DNA from: Effusibacillus lacus
GTDB taxonomy: Bacteria > Bacillota > Bacilli > Tumebacillales > Effusibacillaceae
Assembly: GCF_002335525.1 (NCBI RefSeq)
Contig: NZ_BDUF01000043.1
Location: forward strand, 32,903 to 71,023
Direction: 5' to 3'
Length of the DNA stretch: 38,121 nucleotides
In this document: one piece after another, positions 8,773-17,326 of the stretch
How the letters are laid out: each line of letters opens with the position of its first letter
Numbering within the stretch: the first letter of the stretch is position 1
The notes under the pieces: generated by a model
The model's input: only the letters and a program-made list of their open reading frames with translations
The model's database searches: none
Told to the model about the DNA's origin: nothing
Position numbers and translations under genes: made by a program

Positions 8773-9463
8773 AACAAACCTTGCCAGCCAATACGGGGTT
8801 GTCCTCCTGGCAGGCGGCAAATCCAGCCGCATGGGGACAAACAAAGCTTTGCTCCCGATCCTTGGCAAACCAAATATTGAACATATCCGCGATCAGCTCC
8901 GTTCTCTTGTGCCTGCACCGGATGAAAGGGGAGCCTCTCCCCATTTCGTCGTTGTCACCAACGAGCCTGAATCTTATCGGTTCCTGGGGGAGACGATGGT
9001 GGGAGATCGTCATCCGGGCCTGGGTCCTCTGGCCGGGATTCAAGTGGGGCTGCAAGCCTCCCCTTGCGATTGGAATCTTGTTGTTGCCTGTGATATGCCG
9101 ATGGTTACGGCAGAAGTCGGGCTTTTCCTGATGGAATTGGCGGGCGCTGACCGTTCAGCTAACGAAGAACCAACGGGATTTGATGCGGTGGTGCCTGTTA
9201 TAGGCGGGCAACTGCATCCTTTGTTTGCCGTTTATCACAAGCGCTGCGCCAATCCGATTGAAGAGATGCTGCTCTCAAGTAAGCTGCGAATGATTTATTT
9301 GCTGGACAGTTTGCGTGTCAAACAGGTTACGGAAGCCGATTTCCCCAATCATATAAATATTGGGCAAGTGTTCTTCAACATGAACAATCCGGAAGATTAT
9401 CAACAGGTATTGAAATGGCTCTCGGAGGGAGGGAGAAAGCGTGAAGTTTTTCCAGGTTCATGA
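8756..9463 (+). CDS. mobA: Molybdenum cofactor guanylyltransferase
   Basis: 235-aa enzyme that joins GMP to molybdopterin to make the MGD cofactor used by FdhA. The N-terminal nucleotide-binding signature LAGGKSSRMGTNKALLP (about residues 18-34), GDRHPGLGPLAGI and ACDMPMV are diagnostic. ATG 8756 lies behind AAGGCGG within the end of fdhE; the upstream open frame is fdhE shadow. It overlaps moeA by 23 bp. The C-terminal tail SEGGRKREVFPGS comes from reading through the moeA ribosome binding site. Confidence 0.92.
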   Translation: MVHSSKTNLASQYGVVLLAGGKSSRMGTNKALLPILGKPNIEHIRDQLRSLVPAPDERGASPHFVVVTNEPESYRFLGETMVGDRHPGLGPLAGIQVGLQASPCDWNLVVACDMPMVTAEVGLFLMELAGADRSANEEPTGFDAVVPVIGGQLHPLFAVYHKRCANPIEEMLLSSKLRMIYLLDSLRVKQVTEADFPNHINIGQVFFNMNNPEDYQQVLKWLSEGGRKREVFPGS

Positions 9464-10757
9464 AACCCGGGACGTTCTCAGGTTGATTGAGGAAACGTAT
9501 GAGCCTTTGGAGCGCTTCGAGGAAGTGGCATTGTATGAAGCATTTGGACGTGTGTTGGCGGAAGATGTTCGGGCAGCGGAAGATGTCCCGGGTTTTGACC
9601 GTTCAACGGTGGACGGGTATGCAGTTCGTGCACAAGAGACCTATGGCGCCAACGAATCGATGCCTTCCTTCCTTGACCTGACAGGTGTGGTTGAGATGGG
9701 CGGAGAGGCAGGCTCGGTTGGAGCAGGCCAGGCGAAATATATTCCGACGGGCGGTATGATGCCGGACGGTGCGGATGCGGTTGTTATGATTGAACATGCG
9801 GAAGAGGTTGGAGCCCTGCTCAACGTATACAAGCAAGTGGCCCCCGGGGAGAATGTAATTCGCCGGGGGGAAGATGTGCGTGCAGGACAATTGATCCTAT
9901 CCCGCGGTCATCGGTTGGAACCGCAGGATTTGGGGTTGATGGCGGCAGTCGGGGTATCCCGGGTCAAAGTGTTCGCAAAACCGGTTGTCGGAATTCTATC
10001 CACCGGTGATGAAATCGTGCCGCCCGAAACGAAACAGTTGAAACCGGGGGAGATCCGCGACATCAACACGGTTGCCATAGGAGCTTCCTTGAACAGCATG
10101 GGGGCGGAAGTGATCTATGGCGGGATTGTCAAGGATCAGTACGAGGAGTACCTGGCGCGTGCAAAGGCCCTTTTTGAAAAAGTGGACATGTTGATCATGT
10201 CGGGAGGAAGTTCAGTCGGGACAAGGGATTATACCGTGCAGGTGATGCAAGAACTGGGGGAACCGGGTATCCTCGTGCATGGGATTTCTGTCAAGCCGGG
10301 GAAACCAACCATTCTTGCCAAAGCGGGGCGAAAGCCAGTCGTCGGACTGCCGGGTCACCCGGCGTCGGCTTTGGTCATCTTTGACCTGGTTGTTAGGCGG
10401 ATTGTCAACAGGCTGTATGATCGGACTCCCCATCCCTTTGATCCTCGCATACGTGCCCGGCTGAGCCGGAATCTGCCATCGGCGGTGGGGCGTTCCGATT
10501 ATGTTCGGGTTCGTTTGGAAAAACGGGACGGGGAAGTATGGGCGGTGCCCGTATTTGGGAAGTCGGGTCTGGTTTCGACTTTGACTGAAAGTCACGGCGT
10601 GATTGAGATTCCGGGGCCCAAGGAAGGATTGCTGCAGGGCGAATGGGTGGAAGTAAACTGTTTTGCAGGGGAACGGGGGATTGTCAGTGAAGAGGAAGAT
10701 TTATCTGGAGGACACGCCGCTGGCTGTCGCTCAGAAGAGACTCCTGGATGCTGTTGA
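9441..10757 (+). CDS. moeA: Molybdopterin molybdenumtransferase MoeA (copy 1)
   Basis: 438 aa; inserts molybdate (or tungstate) into adenylylated molybdopterin. Visible motifs are PGFDRSTVDGYAV near the N-terminus, PTGGMMPDGADAVVMIEH, STGDEIV, the cofactor-binding MSGGSSVGTRDYT, and SVKPGKPTILA...VGLPGHPAS. A C-terminal beta-barrel (MoeA domain IV) follows. Start is GTG 9441 after GGAGGGAGGG. The last 71 bp overlap the next gene, and the final residues look like read-through sequence, so the native length may exceed the usual 400-410 aa without meaning. Paired with a second MoeA immediately downstream. Confidence 0.93.
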   Translation: MKFFQVHETRDVLRLIEETYEPLERFEEVALYEAFGRVLAEDVRAAEDVPGFDRSTVDGYAVRAQETYGANESMPSFLDLTGVVEMGGEAGSVGAGQAKYIPTGGMMPDGADAVVMIEHAEEVGALLNVYKQVAPGENVIRRGEDVRAGQLILSRGHRLEPQDLGLMAAVGVSRVKVFAKPVVGILSTGDEIVPPETKQLKPGEIRDINTVAIGASLNSMGAEVIYGGIVKDQYEEYLARAKALFEKVDMLIMSGGSSVGTRDYTVQVMQELGEPGILVHGISVKPGKPTILAKAGRKPVVGLPGHPASALVIFDLVVRRIVNRLYDRTPHPFDPRIRARLSRNLPSAVGRSDYVRVRLEKRDGEVWAVPVFGKSGLVSTLTESHGVIEIPGPKEGLLQGEWVEVNCFAGERGIVSEEEDLSGGHAAGCRSEETPGCC

Positions 10758-12594
10758 GTTTCTGCCACGGACAGAATGGATTTCAACAGTGGATGCATTG
10801 GGACGGGTTACGGCGGAACCGATTTTTGCCGAGGTCTCAATGCCCAATTATCATGCTTCCGCAATGGACGGAATTGCGGTGAAAGCCAGTTCCACCTATT
10901 CGGCGCATGAGAAGAATCCGCTCAAACTACGAAGGGGAACAGATTTCCAGGTGATTGACACGGGAGACCCGATCCCGGAACAATTTGATGCGGTGATCAT
11001 GATTGAGAATGTCCACATGATTGATGAGGACACCTACGAAATCATCGAACCGGCGAGTCCCTGGCAGCATATCCGCCAGATTGGCGAAGATGTGGTGGCC
11101 GGCGAATTGATTCTGCCTGCCCATCATGTGCTGCGCCCGGTGGATTTGGGAGCAATGCTTGCGGGTGGAGTTGTGGAAGTGCCCGTAATTTCCAGGCCAA
11201 AAGCGGCCATTATCCCTACCGGTACCGAACTGGTGTATCCGAAGAAGAAGATTGAACGAGGGGAAATTCCCGAATTTAACGGTACCGTCTTTGCTTCCTA
11301 TCTGCAGACTTGGGGAGCGGAACCGGTGTACAAGGGGATTGTGGAAGACAATTACGTCAAGATCAAGGAAGCGGTATTGGAAGCGGTGGAGACTTCCGAT
11401 TTTGTGCTGATGAACGCCGGTTCTTCCGCCGGTTCGGAAGATTTCACCGTTCACGTGATCCAGGAATTGGGAGAGGTTATGATGCACGGAGTGGCCACGC
11501 GTCCGGGCAAGCCGGTCGTGATTGGCCAAGTCAAGGGCAAGCCCGTGATCGGGCTTCCGGGGTATCCGGTGTCCGCCTATCTGGCTCTGGAGTGGTTTGC
11601 CCGTCCGCTGGTTTACAAATACCTGGGCCTGTCCGAACCTGTCAGGACCAATATCAAGGCCACCCTTGGCAGACGGGTGGTTTCCGTGATGGGGGCGGAA
11701 GATTTTGTTCGGATGACGATCGGGGCTGTCAGAGGCAAGTTTATTGCCAATCCGCTTACGCGGGCGGCAGGTGTAACCATGTCGATGGTGCGGGCCGACG
11801 GATTGCTCCGGATTCCTACCACCAGTCTTGGCTATGAACAGGGGGAAGAGGTGGATATTGAACTTTACCGGCCCCTTGAACAAATCGAGAACACCATGGT
11901 GTTCGCCGGCAGTCATGACATGACGTTGGACTTGTTGGCAACGGCCATTCACAAAGCGGCTCCTGACCGGTTTATGTCTTCCGCCCACGTGGGAAGTATG
12001 GGCGGCATCCTGGCGATTCGCAAGGGGGAGGCGCATGCGGCAGGTGTCCATCTGTTTGACGAGAATACAGGGGAGTACAATATTCCGTTTGTGAATCAAT
12101 ATCTTCGGGATGTGCCGTATGTGTTGGTGAATTTGGTGTACCGGCAGCAGGGATGGATTGTTCCGTCAGGCAATCCATTGGGGATTCAGAAGATTGAGGA
12201 TCTGAAGCGGGACGGACTGACGTACATCAACCGCCAGCGGGGGGCAGGAACCCGGTTGCTGTTTGATTATCTGTTGAAACAGGCCGGCATGAAGCCGGAA
12301 GATGTTTACGGATATAATAGGGAAGACTTCTCTCATCTAAGCGTGGCGGCGGCAGTTGCAGGCGGCACCGCCGATTGCGGGTTGGGAATCCTGTCTGCGG
12401 CAAAAGCGTTTCAGCTGGGTTTTGTCCCTGTTGCCGAAGAACGGTACGATTTGTTGATGACCCGGGAGTTTTATGAGAGTGAAGCAGGCCAACTTCTTCT
12501 GTCGGTGATGACTTCAGAAAGGTTCCGCCGGCAGGTGGAGGATCTTGGAGGCTACAGTTGCCGGGATACGGGGAAAGTGGTGTATGAAAGCTAA
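10687..12594 (+). CDS. MoeA (copy 2) fused to a periplasmic-binding-protein-like domain
   Basis: 635 aa. Residues 1 to about 400 form a second MoeA with MPNYHASAMDGIAV, MNAGSSAGSEDFTV and ATRPGKPVVIGQ...GLPGYPVSA. Residues about 400-635 (from VFAGSHDMTLDLLATAI through INRQRGAGTRLLFDYLL to AAAVAGGTADCGLG) match the PBP-like domain also found C-terminal to one-component molybdate regulators and some archaeal MoeA proteins. No signal peptide, so the domain is cytoplasmic. Start GTG 10687 lies behind GGGGGA and inside moeA copy 1, giving tight coupling. Plausible roles are sensing or delivering Mo versus W; this is inference. Confidence 0.88.
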   Translation: MKRKIYLEDTPLAVAQKRLLDAVEFLPRTEWISTVDALGRVTAEPIFAEVSMPNYHASAMDGIAVKASSTYSAHEKNPLKLRRGTDFQVIDTGDPIPEQFDAVIMIENVHMIDEDTYEIIEPASPWQHIRQIGEDVVAGELILPAHHVLRPVDLGAMLAGGVVEVPVISRPKAAIIPTGTELVYPKKKIERGEIPEFNGTVFASYLQTWGAEPVYKGIVEDNYVKIKEAVLEAVETSDFVLMNAGSSAGSEDFTVHVIQELGEVMMHGVATRPGKPVVIGQVKGKPVIGLPGYPVSAYLALEWFARPLVYKYLGLSEPVRTNIKATLGRRVVSVMGAEDFVRMTIGAVRGKFIANPLTRAAGVTMSMVRADGLLRIPTTSLGYEQGEEVDIELYRPLEQIENTMVFAGSHDMTLDLLATAIHKAAPDRFMSSAHVGSMGGILAIRKGEAHAAGVHLFDENTGEYNIPFVNQYLRDVPYVLVNLVYRQQGWIVPSGNPLGIQKIEDLKRDGLTYINRQRGAGTRLLFDYLLKQAGMKPEDVYGYNREDFSHLSVAAAVAGGTADCGLGILSAAKAFQLGFVPVAEERYDLLMTREFYESEAGQLLLSVMTSERFRRQVEDLGGYSCRDTGKVVYES

Positions 12595-12615
12595 CCGGTC
12601 GGGAACTGGAAATAG

Positions 12616-12643
12616 GGAGGCTCTCTCCTGATGGAGTGCCTCC
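12616..12643 (+). terminator. Hairpin after the molybdenum-cofactor genes
   Basis: GGAGGC (12616-12621) pairs with GCCTCC (12638-12643), with an inner CTCC/GGAG stem and TGAT loop. The downstream run is pyrimidine-rich rather than pure T. It lies between two convergent genes and may serve either. Confidence 0.6.
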
Positions 12644-12665
12644 TTCCGTTTCTACTGGGATGCAT

Positions 12666-14051
12666 CTAGATTAGGAACATCGCAAACAAGGTTGTGACAA
12701 GGAGTCCAATCACGACAGGGATCAGGTTGCGGCGGGCCAGTTCAAACGGGTCGACACCGCATATGGCAGCTGCCGGAATCAGGGCCCAGGGGACCAGAGT
12801 GCCTCCGCCCACCCAGATGGCTGCGATTTGACCCAGAGCGGTCAAGGTGGCGATACTGGCATCGATGGCAGTTCCGAACAGTTTGGCAATGGATCCTGCC
12901 AGTGACACCCCTGAGAAACCGGAACCGTCCAGACCGGTAATCGCTCCGACAGTTGTCAGGGTAACAGCTCCGATGGCAGGAGACAGGGGAACGGAGTTTG
13001 CCAAGGCAACCCCAAGATCATTGACGATGCCGTGCGACTCTTTCGGCAGGTAATCGCCCAGTATTTCCTTGAATCCCGAGTCCCCAAGATAGAAAAAGGC
13101 GGCAATCGGAATGACGGGGCCGAACACTTTGAAACCAAATTCAAACCCCTGAATCATGTACTGGGTGATTTTCTCCAGACGATTTTCCTTGTAATGTAGC
13201 AAAGTGGACAGGATCAGAATGAAGATGGCCGTACCGCCCAACAGGGCTGTAGCGTCGCCGCCTTTCAGGTCAAGCATGATCATGGCAATGACATCCAACA
13301 AGAAAAGGATGGGAACCAGAACGGCCATCAGTTTGACATACCCGCCGGCCGCTTCCCTCTGTTGATTGCCCAACTCCGCCAGTTGATTCTGATCGACGGT
13401 GAGAGCCCCGGATTTCATGTCTTTGCGCAAAAACCAGAAAGCGACAATGGTGGTTACAACCCCCATAACAAAAACAAGAGGAACGCTGGCAGATATCACA
13501 TCGCCCACCGGAATGCCGGCCGCTTTCGAGGTGATCGTGGGAGCGCCTTGAATTACAAAATCTCCTGACAGCGCAATGCCATGTCCGAACAGATTCATGG
13601 CCATGGCTATTCCCAAAGCGGGAAGTCCCATCCGCAGGGCGACCGGCAGCAAAACGGCTCCAATCAAAGCGACCCCGGGGGATGGCCAGAAGAACCAGGA
13701 AATCACCATCATTAGGATGCCGATCACCCAATAGGCCAGACCGGGGGAGCGGATGAGTCTTGCCACAGGTCTGATCATGACTTCGTTAATTCCCGAATCG
13801 GTCAACACCCGGCTCATCGCTACAATGATGCAGATTACCAGAATCGTGGACAATAGTTCGGTAATGGCAAAAATAAAACTGTTGAACACACTGCCGACCG
13901 ATTTGCCTAAAGACCCGGTTGTCATAACCGAAATGACGAATATGCCGATGATGCAGACAAGGCTGGTGTCCCGCCGCATGACCATGACACCGATGATGAG
14001 CAGGATGAACAACAAATAGACCCAATGCAGAGCAAGCAGTTCAACACCCAT
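12666..14051 (-). CDS. Multi-pass permease of ion-transporter type, substrate unknown
   Basis: About 461 aa with 11-12 hydrophobic helices. The general layout (MGVELLALHWVYLLFILLIIGVMV; a central polar loop near DMKSGALTVDQNQLAELGNQQ; C-terminal GVDPFELARRNLIPVVIGLLV) resembles the DcuC/GntP/CitM-like ion-transporter superfamily of organic-anion or cation-coupled symporters. I cannot name the substrate. The start is put at ATG 14051 because AGGA lies 8-9 nt upstream; ATG 14057 abuts the ribosome binding site. It is a monocistronic gene with a hairpin leader, with hemL further upstream on the same strand. Confidence 0.8.
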   Translation of the reverse strand: MGVELLALHWVYLLFILLIIGVMVMRRDTSLVCIIGIFVISVMTTGSLGKSVGSVFNSFIFAITELLSTILVICIIVAMSRVLTDSGINEVMIRPVARLIRSPGLAYWVIGILMMVISWFFWPSPGVALIGAVLLPVALRMGLPALGIAMAMNLFGHGIALSGDFVIQGAPTITSKAAGIPVGDVISASVPLVFVMGVVTTIVAFWFLRKDMKSGALTVDQNQLAELGNQQREAAGGYVKLMAVLVPILFLLDVIAMIMLDLKGGDATALLGGTAIFILILSTLLHYKENRLEKITQYMIQGFEFGFKVFGPVIPIAAFFYLGDSGFKEILGDYLPKESHGIVNDLGVALANSVPLSPAIGAVTLTTVGAITGLDGSGFSGVSLAGSIAKLFGTAIDASIATLTALGQIAAIWVGGGTLVPWALIPAAAICGVDPFELARRNLIPVVIGLLVTTLFAMFLI

Positions 14052-14065
14052 ATGCATCCCGTCCT

Positions 14066-14100
14066 GTGAAGTATTTGTGGGCTTGTGCCCGGTACTTCAC
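14066..14100 (-). promoter_or_regulatory. Two-tier hairpin in the permease leader, next to its ribosome binding site
   Basis: GTGAAGTA (14066-14073) pairs with TACTTCAC (14093-14100), and inside it GGGC (14079-14082) pairs with GCCC (14087-14090) over a TTGT loop. On the minus strand the structure ends immediately before AGGACGGG, so it could tune translation or be an operator. Confidence 0.5.
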
Positions 14101-14188
14101 CATATGTGGCGGGTTTGCATTCTGTGCGGGCACCTGGAAGACTTTACTTTACCAATAACTAATTCTGCCACTTGCAAAGGTAAGAAAA

Positions 14189-14376
14189 AATAGGACTGCA
14201 TTTCAGGCTTATTTTTGTCCAAACAAAGGTACTCCCCAAAATAGGACTGTTTTTCAGTCCTATTTACTATTTTTTGCCTATACACCTCGAAACTCACCCG
14301 AATAAGGCTGAAAATCAGTTCTATTCTTGAAGCGACAATCAAAAAATCAAAAATAAGGCTGACAATCAGCCTTATC
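14189..14376. repeat. Four spaced palindromes (AATARGRCTG family) between hemL and the permease
   Basis: Four hairpins, each with about 10-bp arms and a 5-nt loop, begin at 14189, 14239, 14301 and 14352. The second is perfect (AAATAGGACTG / CAGTCCTATTT, loop TTTTT). The fourth uses AATAAGGCTG / CAGCCTTAT. The first and third have mixed arms: left arms AATAGGACTG and AATAAGGCTG, right arms CAGGCTTATT and CAGTTCTATT. The layout is REP/BIME-like. Genome-wide copies cannot be checked here. Confidence 0.75.
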
Positions 14377-14520
14377 TCACCAGCAGATACATTATGTGAA
14401 CTAGAAATTCGGTTTGGAGAAGTCCCACCGACCTTTGTGAACCGTTTTTGAGAAATGTAGGGTAATTCTTGAAACGCACAAACGGTTTAATGCCACATGA
14501 AAGCAACAGTAATTGATTTC

Positions 14521-14669
14521 GAGTTTACCCAGTGATATCAAGGGGTGTCTGCCAATTTAGGCTGCGAAAGTTGAATTCATAAGCAAACGAAGCCTCCGAC
14601 TCCAGTTTAGCAGTGGTTTTGGAGGCTTCATTATTAAGATTTTGGGACTGTCCTATTCTGAGTTTACCC
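14521..14669. other. Gene-free stretch with 10-bp direct repeats, possible element remnant
   Basis: GAGTTTACCC occurs at 14521-14530 and again at 14660-14669, enclosing about 130 bp that includes GGGGTGTCTGCCAATTT near one end and TTTGGGACTGTCC near the other. This resembles the debris of an insertion element, but no transposase frame is seen. The rest of 14377-14520 shows only a weak AACCGTTT/AAACGGTT inverted repeat (14440/14480). Confidence 0.3.
14589..14629 (-). terminator. Probable hemL terminator
   Basis: GAAGCCTCC (14589-14597) and GGAGGCTTC (14621-14629) form a 9-bp GC-rich stem about 75 bp beyond the hemL stop. The T tract is short on either strand, so function is inferred from stem strength and position. 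Confidence 0.6.
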
Positions 14670-14701
14670 TTTGGGGGTAGCCCCCTGCATTTGCAATTGA
14701 A

Positions 14702-15997
14702 CTAGTCCGGCAGCTTCGCAAACGCCCGCTCCGCCGCTTCAATCGTATATTCAATGTCTTCACGCGAGTGGGCGGTGGAGATAAACCAGGCTTCATACTT
14801 GGAGGGTGCCAGGCAGACTCCTTCCTCCAGCATCAGCTTGAAAAAGCGGCCGAACAGTTCACCGTCTGTTGACTGGGCATCCTCGTAGTTCCGCACCGGC
14901 TCGGTTCTGCCAAAATACACAGTGAGAGCACCCTTGATCCGATTGATCGTGACGGGATATCCATGTGAGCGGGCCGCTTCCCGCAGACCCTCTTCCAGTC
15001 GTCTTCCCAGCTCATCCAGCCGTTCATAGGTTCCAGGTTCCTGCAACGCTTCCAGACACGCGATCCCGGCGGAAATGGATGCCGGGTTCCCGGCCATCGT
15101 ACCTGCCTGGTATGCCGGGCCGAGGGGGGCGACTTTCTCCATAATGTCCTGCCGTCCTCCGTAAGCTCCGATTGGCAGTCCTCCCCCAATGATTTTCCCG
15201 AGAGCCGTCATGTCCGGATACACTTTCAGCAGATCCTGCGCCCCGCCGTAGTGAAAGCGAAAGGCGGTGATCACCTCGTCGTAGATGACAAGCGCTCCGT
15301 GTTTGTGTGCCAGTTCATTGATCCCTTCCAGGAAGCCCGGTTCGGGGTGCACCATGCCGAAATTCCCAACAATCGGCTCCACCAGGACAGCAGCCACTTC
15401 CTTTCCCCAATAGTGAAGCGCCTGTTCCAGTCCGTTCAGGTCATTAAACGGAACGGTGATCACCTCGTTGGCAATCGATTGCGGAATCCCGGCCGAATCA
15501 GGAATCCCCAGCGTAGAGGGGCCCGATCCTGCTGCAACCAGCACCAGGTCGGAGTGTCCGTGGTAGCAGCCTGCAAACTTGATGATCTTGTCCCGTTGGG
15601 TATAGGCGCGGGCCACACGGATCGTCGTCATGACCGCCTCCGTACCGGAATTGACGAAGCGGATTTTTTCCAGGGACGGGATTGCTTTCTGCAGCATTTT
15701 GGCAAAGTCAATTTCAAGGGTCGTGGGAGTTCCATACAATACCCCGTTTTCCGCCGTCTTGGCAATGGCTTTGGCGATGTGCGGGTGACCGTGGCCGTGA
15801 ATCAAAGGTCCGTAGGCGGCCAGATAATCAATGTACCGGTTCCCGTCCACATCCCAGAAGTAAGCCCCTTTTCCCCGTTCCATAAATACGGGAGCACCGC
15901 CGCCGACTGCCTTAAAAGCCCGCGACGGAGAATTGACGCCCCCGACTATGTACTTCAAAGCTTCTTCATAACAACGTTCTGAATTTGTTCGATTCAT
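14702..15997 (-). CDS. hemL: Glutamate-1-semialdehyde 2,1-aminomutase
   Basis: 431-aa PLP enzyme that converts glutamate-1-semialdehyde to 5-aminolevulinate, the first committed precursor of heme. Family stretches are [65 protein letters not shown] and [17 protein letters not shown], the last with the Schiff-base lysine. The start ATG has GGGGGAGAAGG upstream on the minus strand. It stands apart from other hem genes, which suggests a second (GsaB-like) copy, as many Bacillales have two. That cannot be settled here. Confidence 0.95.
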   Translation of the reverse strand: MNRTNSERCYEEALKYIVGGVNSPSRAFKAVGGGAPVFMERGKGAYFWDVDGNRYIDYLAAYGPLIHGHGHPHIAKAIAKTAENGVLYGTPTTLEIDFAKMLQKAIPSLEKIRFVNSGTEAVMTTIRVARAYTQRDKIIKFAGCYHGHSDLVLVAAGSGPSTLGIPDSAGIPQSIANEVITVPFNDLNGLEQALHYWGKEVAAVLVEPIVGNFGMVHPEPGFLEGINELAHKHGALVIYDEVITAFRFHYGGAQDLLKVYPDMTALGKIIGGGLPIGAYGGRQDIMEKVAPLGPAYQAGTMAGNPASISAGIACLEALQEPGTYERLDELGRRLEEGLREAARSHGYPVTINRIKGALTVYFGRTEPVRNYEDAQSTDGELFGRFFKLMLEEGVCLAPSKYEAWFISTAHSREDIEYTIEAAERAFAKLPD

Positions 15998-16142
15998 TTA
16001 CCTTCTCCCCCATTCTGCCAACGAATATCGTATCAATGTTTCGATTCGGAGTCCAGTTTCGACGGACATTTAGAACTTTCATCCGCCGTATTCTATTGCA
16101 TGAGGAAACCTTTTGGGGAGATTGGGAAAAGGAGAGGATCAA

Positions 16143-16841
16143 ATGCACAAATGGATCAAGATCGCACTAATCGGAACACCGCTTGTATTCGCCACCTCCC
16201 TGTATGCCTTTGCCAATGAGAAACCGATCAGCAGGGCATCGATTACAATTGAGAAAGTACAGCCCGAAGCGGTTGTCACCACCGAACAAACGACATCGAA
16301 TCTGGAAGAAATTCCGAATCCGTTTCTGGTAAGCAATGAACAATCGCAATCCCGGCAATCTGATACCGTTCAAGCGGTTGCCCAAACAACAGCCAACCAG
16401 ACACTGTCGATGGACACCATCCGTAAGCTGCATATGAAAGCGAAGACCGACCAAGGGGAATTGAAACTGGAATACCATGTGGAGGGAAACGGCACCCCGC
16501 GCCTGAATGGCGAGATCGGATCTGTCAAGGTGCATCTGTCGGGGGACAAAGCACGGGATCTTATGAACAATCTGTTGAATCGTTGGGATTTGTTGGGCAC
16601 GCTTCAGCAAATTATGGCGAATCCGGGCACCAAAGTGAACAACAAGGCGGTATTCGCTCTTGTAGAGTTTGAAATGGAGACGGTTGACGGCAGAGAAATC
16701 GAATTTGAACCGGACCATCCGGAAGCAAAAGCCCGACAAAAACATGAAGACAACGGCAAACACAAAGGGAACGGGAAACAAGACGGGAAGGAGAAAAAAC
16801 ACGAAGAACACGATGATGATGACGAAAAGGAAGACGATTAA
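16143..16841 (+). CDS. Exported protein of unknown function with charged low-complexity tail
   Basis: 232 aa, not recognised with certainty. Residues about 4-22 (KWIKIALIGTPLVFATSLYAFA) form a signal peptide or single membrane anchor ending near ANEK. A Ser/Thr/Gln-rich linker leads to a compact domain (about residues 95-190, LHMKAKTDQGELKLEYHVEG... to VEFEMETVDGREIEFEPDHP) whose alternating pattern loosely recalls YusW-like domains. The last 40 residues are almost entirely K, H, E and D, a possible metal- or polyelectrolyte-binding tail. ATG 16143 is preceded by AAAAGGAGAGG. Divergent from hemL. The terminator follows at once. Confidence 0.75.
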   Translation: MHKWIKIALIGTPLVFATSLYAFANEKPISRASITIEKVQPEAVVTTEQTTSNLEEIPNPFLVSNEQSQSRQSDTVQAVAQTTANQTLSMDTIRKLHMKAKTDQGELKLEYHVEGNGTPRLNGEIGSVKVHLSGDKARDLMNNLLNRWDLLGTLQQIMANPGTKVNNKAVFALVEFEMETVDGREIEFEPDHPEAKARQKHEDNGKHKGNGKQDGKEKKHEEHDDDDEKEDD

Positions 16842-16860
16842 CTCTCGCCTATTTGGACGA

Positions 16861-16889
16861 ACCTCGTTATAATAGAGACGAGGTTTTTT
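16861..16889 (+). terminator. Intrinsic terminator
   Basis: ACCTCGT (16861-16867) and ACGAGGT (16878-16884) form a 7-bp stem with a 10-nt loop, running into six T. Ends the exported-protein gene at 16841. Confidence 0.88.
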
Positions 16890-16917
16890 GTTTGTGTGTT
16901 GTAGTACAAAAATATCG

Positions 16918-16946
16918 TTGACTGAATTGTATTACAATTGTATAAA
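16918..16946 (+). promoter_or_regulatory. Sigma-A promoter with palindromic operator in the spacer
   Basis: TTGACT (16918-16923), 17-bp spacer, TATAAA (16941-16946). The spacer holds AATTGTATTACAATT (16925-16939), a perfect 7-1-7 palindrome, overlapping a second one, TACAATTGTA (16933-16942). The ACA-NN-TGT core recalls BlaI/MecI/CopY-type operators, while the 7-1-7 form recalls Fur-family boxes. Which regulator binds is unknown. Confidence 0.65.
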
Positions 16947-16969
16947 TAGAGTAAGGAGGGGGAGAGGAC

Positions 16970-17257
16970 TTGAAGATCACCGGCAAGATCGTGAGAAAGA
17001 GAGCCTATTTTGACAGTGAGGACACCAACGTCAATTGTATCGCTTTTATCGAGATCGATGACGGAGTCCTCGTGAACGGGGACAAAATCAAGATTATTCC
17101 GATGCTGAGCGACGGTTCGCAAATCCCGCAGGACATAGGGGAAAGTGTTGAAATTGAAGGCGAAATTGTGTTTAAACAGATCTTTACTTCTTCCGGAAAG
17201 AGAAACTCATCGCCGGTTCCCATCCTGCAGCCCAGCCGAATTGACAAGGTAAGCTGA
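16970..17257 (+). CDS. 95-aa protein of unknown function, beta-rich
   Basis: Starts at TTG 16970 behind a strong AAGGAGGGGGAG. The sequence (ITGKIVRKRAYFDSEDTNVN, then FIEIDDGVLVNGDKIKIIPML, then GESVEIEGEIVFKQIF) alternates hydrophobic and polar residues as in a small beta-barrel such as an OB fold, but I recognise no family. No signal peptide or membrane segment. It has its own promoter with a palindromic operator and a bidirectional terminator, so it is a regulated single-gene unit. Confidence 0.7.
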   Translation: MKITGKIVRKRAYFDSEDTNVNCIAFIEIDDGVLVNGDKIKIIPMLSDGSQIPQDIGESVEIEGEIVFKQIFTSSGKRNSSPVPILQPSRIDKVS

Positions 17258-17263
17258 AATAAT

Positions 17264-17310
17264 AAAAACACAATGGCCTTTGAGAAAATCTAGACTGCCA
17301 TTGTGTTTTT
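17264..17310. terminator. Bidirectional terminator between convergent genes
   Basis: AAAAACACAATGGC (17264-17277) is perfectly complementary to GCCATTGTGTTTTT (17297-17310) with a 19-nt loop and T runs on both strands. It serves the 95-aa gene and the NicO gene. Confidence 0.93.
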
Positions 17311-17326
17311 TCTTTATGTCCCGAAT

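Noticed and set aside
10927-12099. 390-aa minus-strand ORF
   Set aside because: Antisense shadow of the MoeA-PBP gene. Composition is His/Arg/Gly-rich, with no ribosome binding site and no family motif.
14189-14376. CRISPR array
   Set aside because: The repeats are self-complementary hairpins of varying sequence, with irregular spacing and no cas genes nearby.
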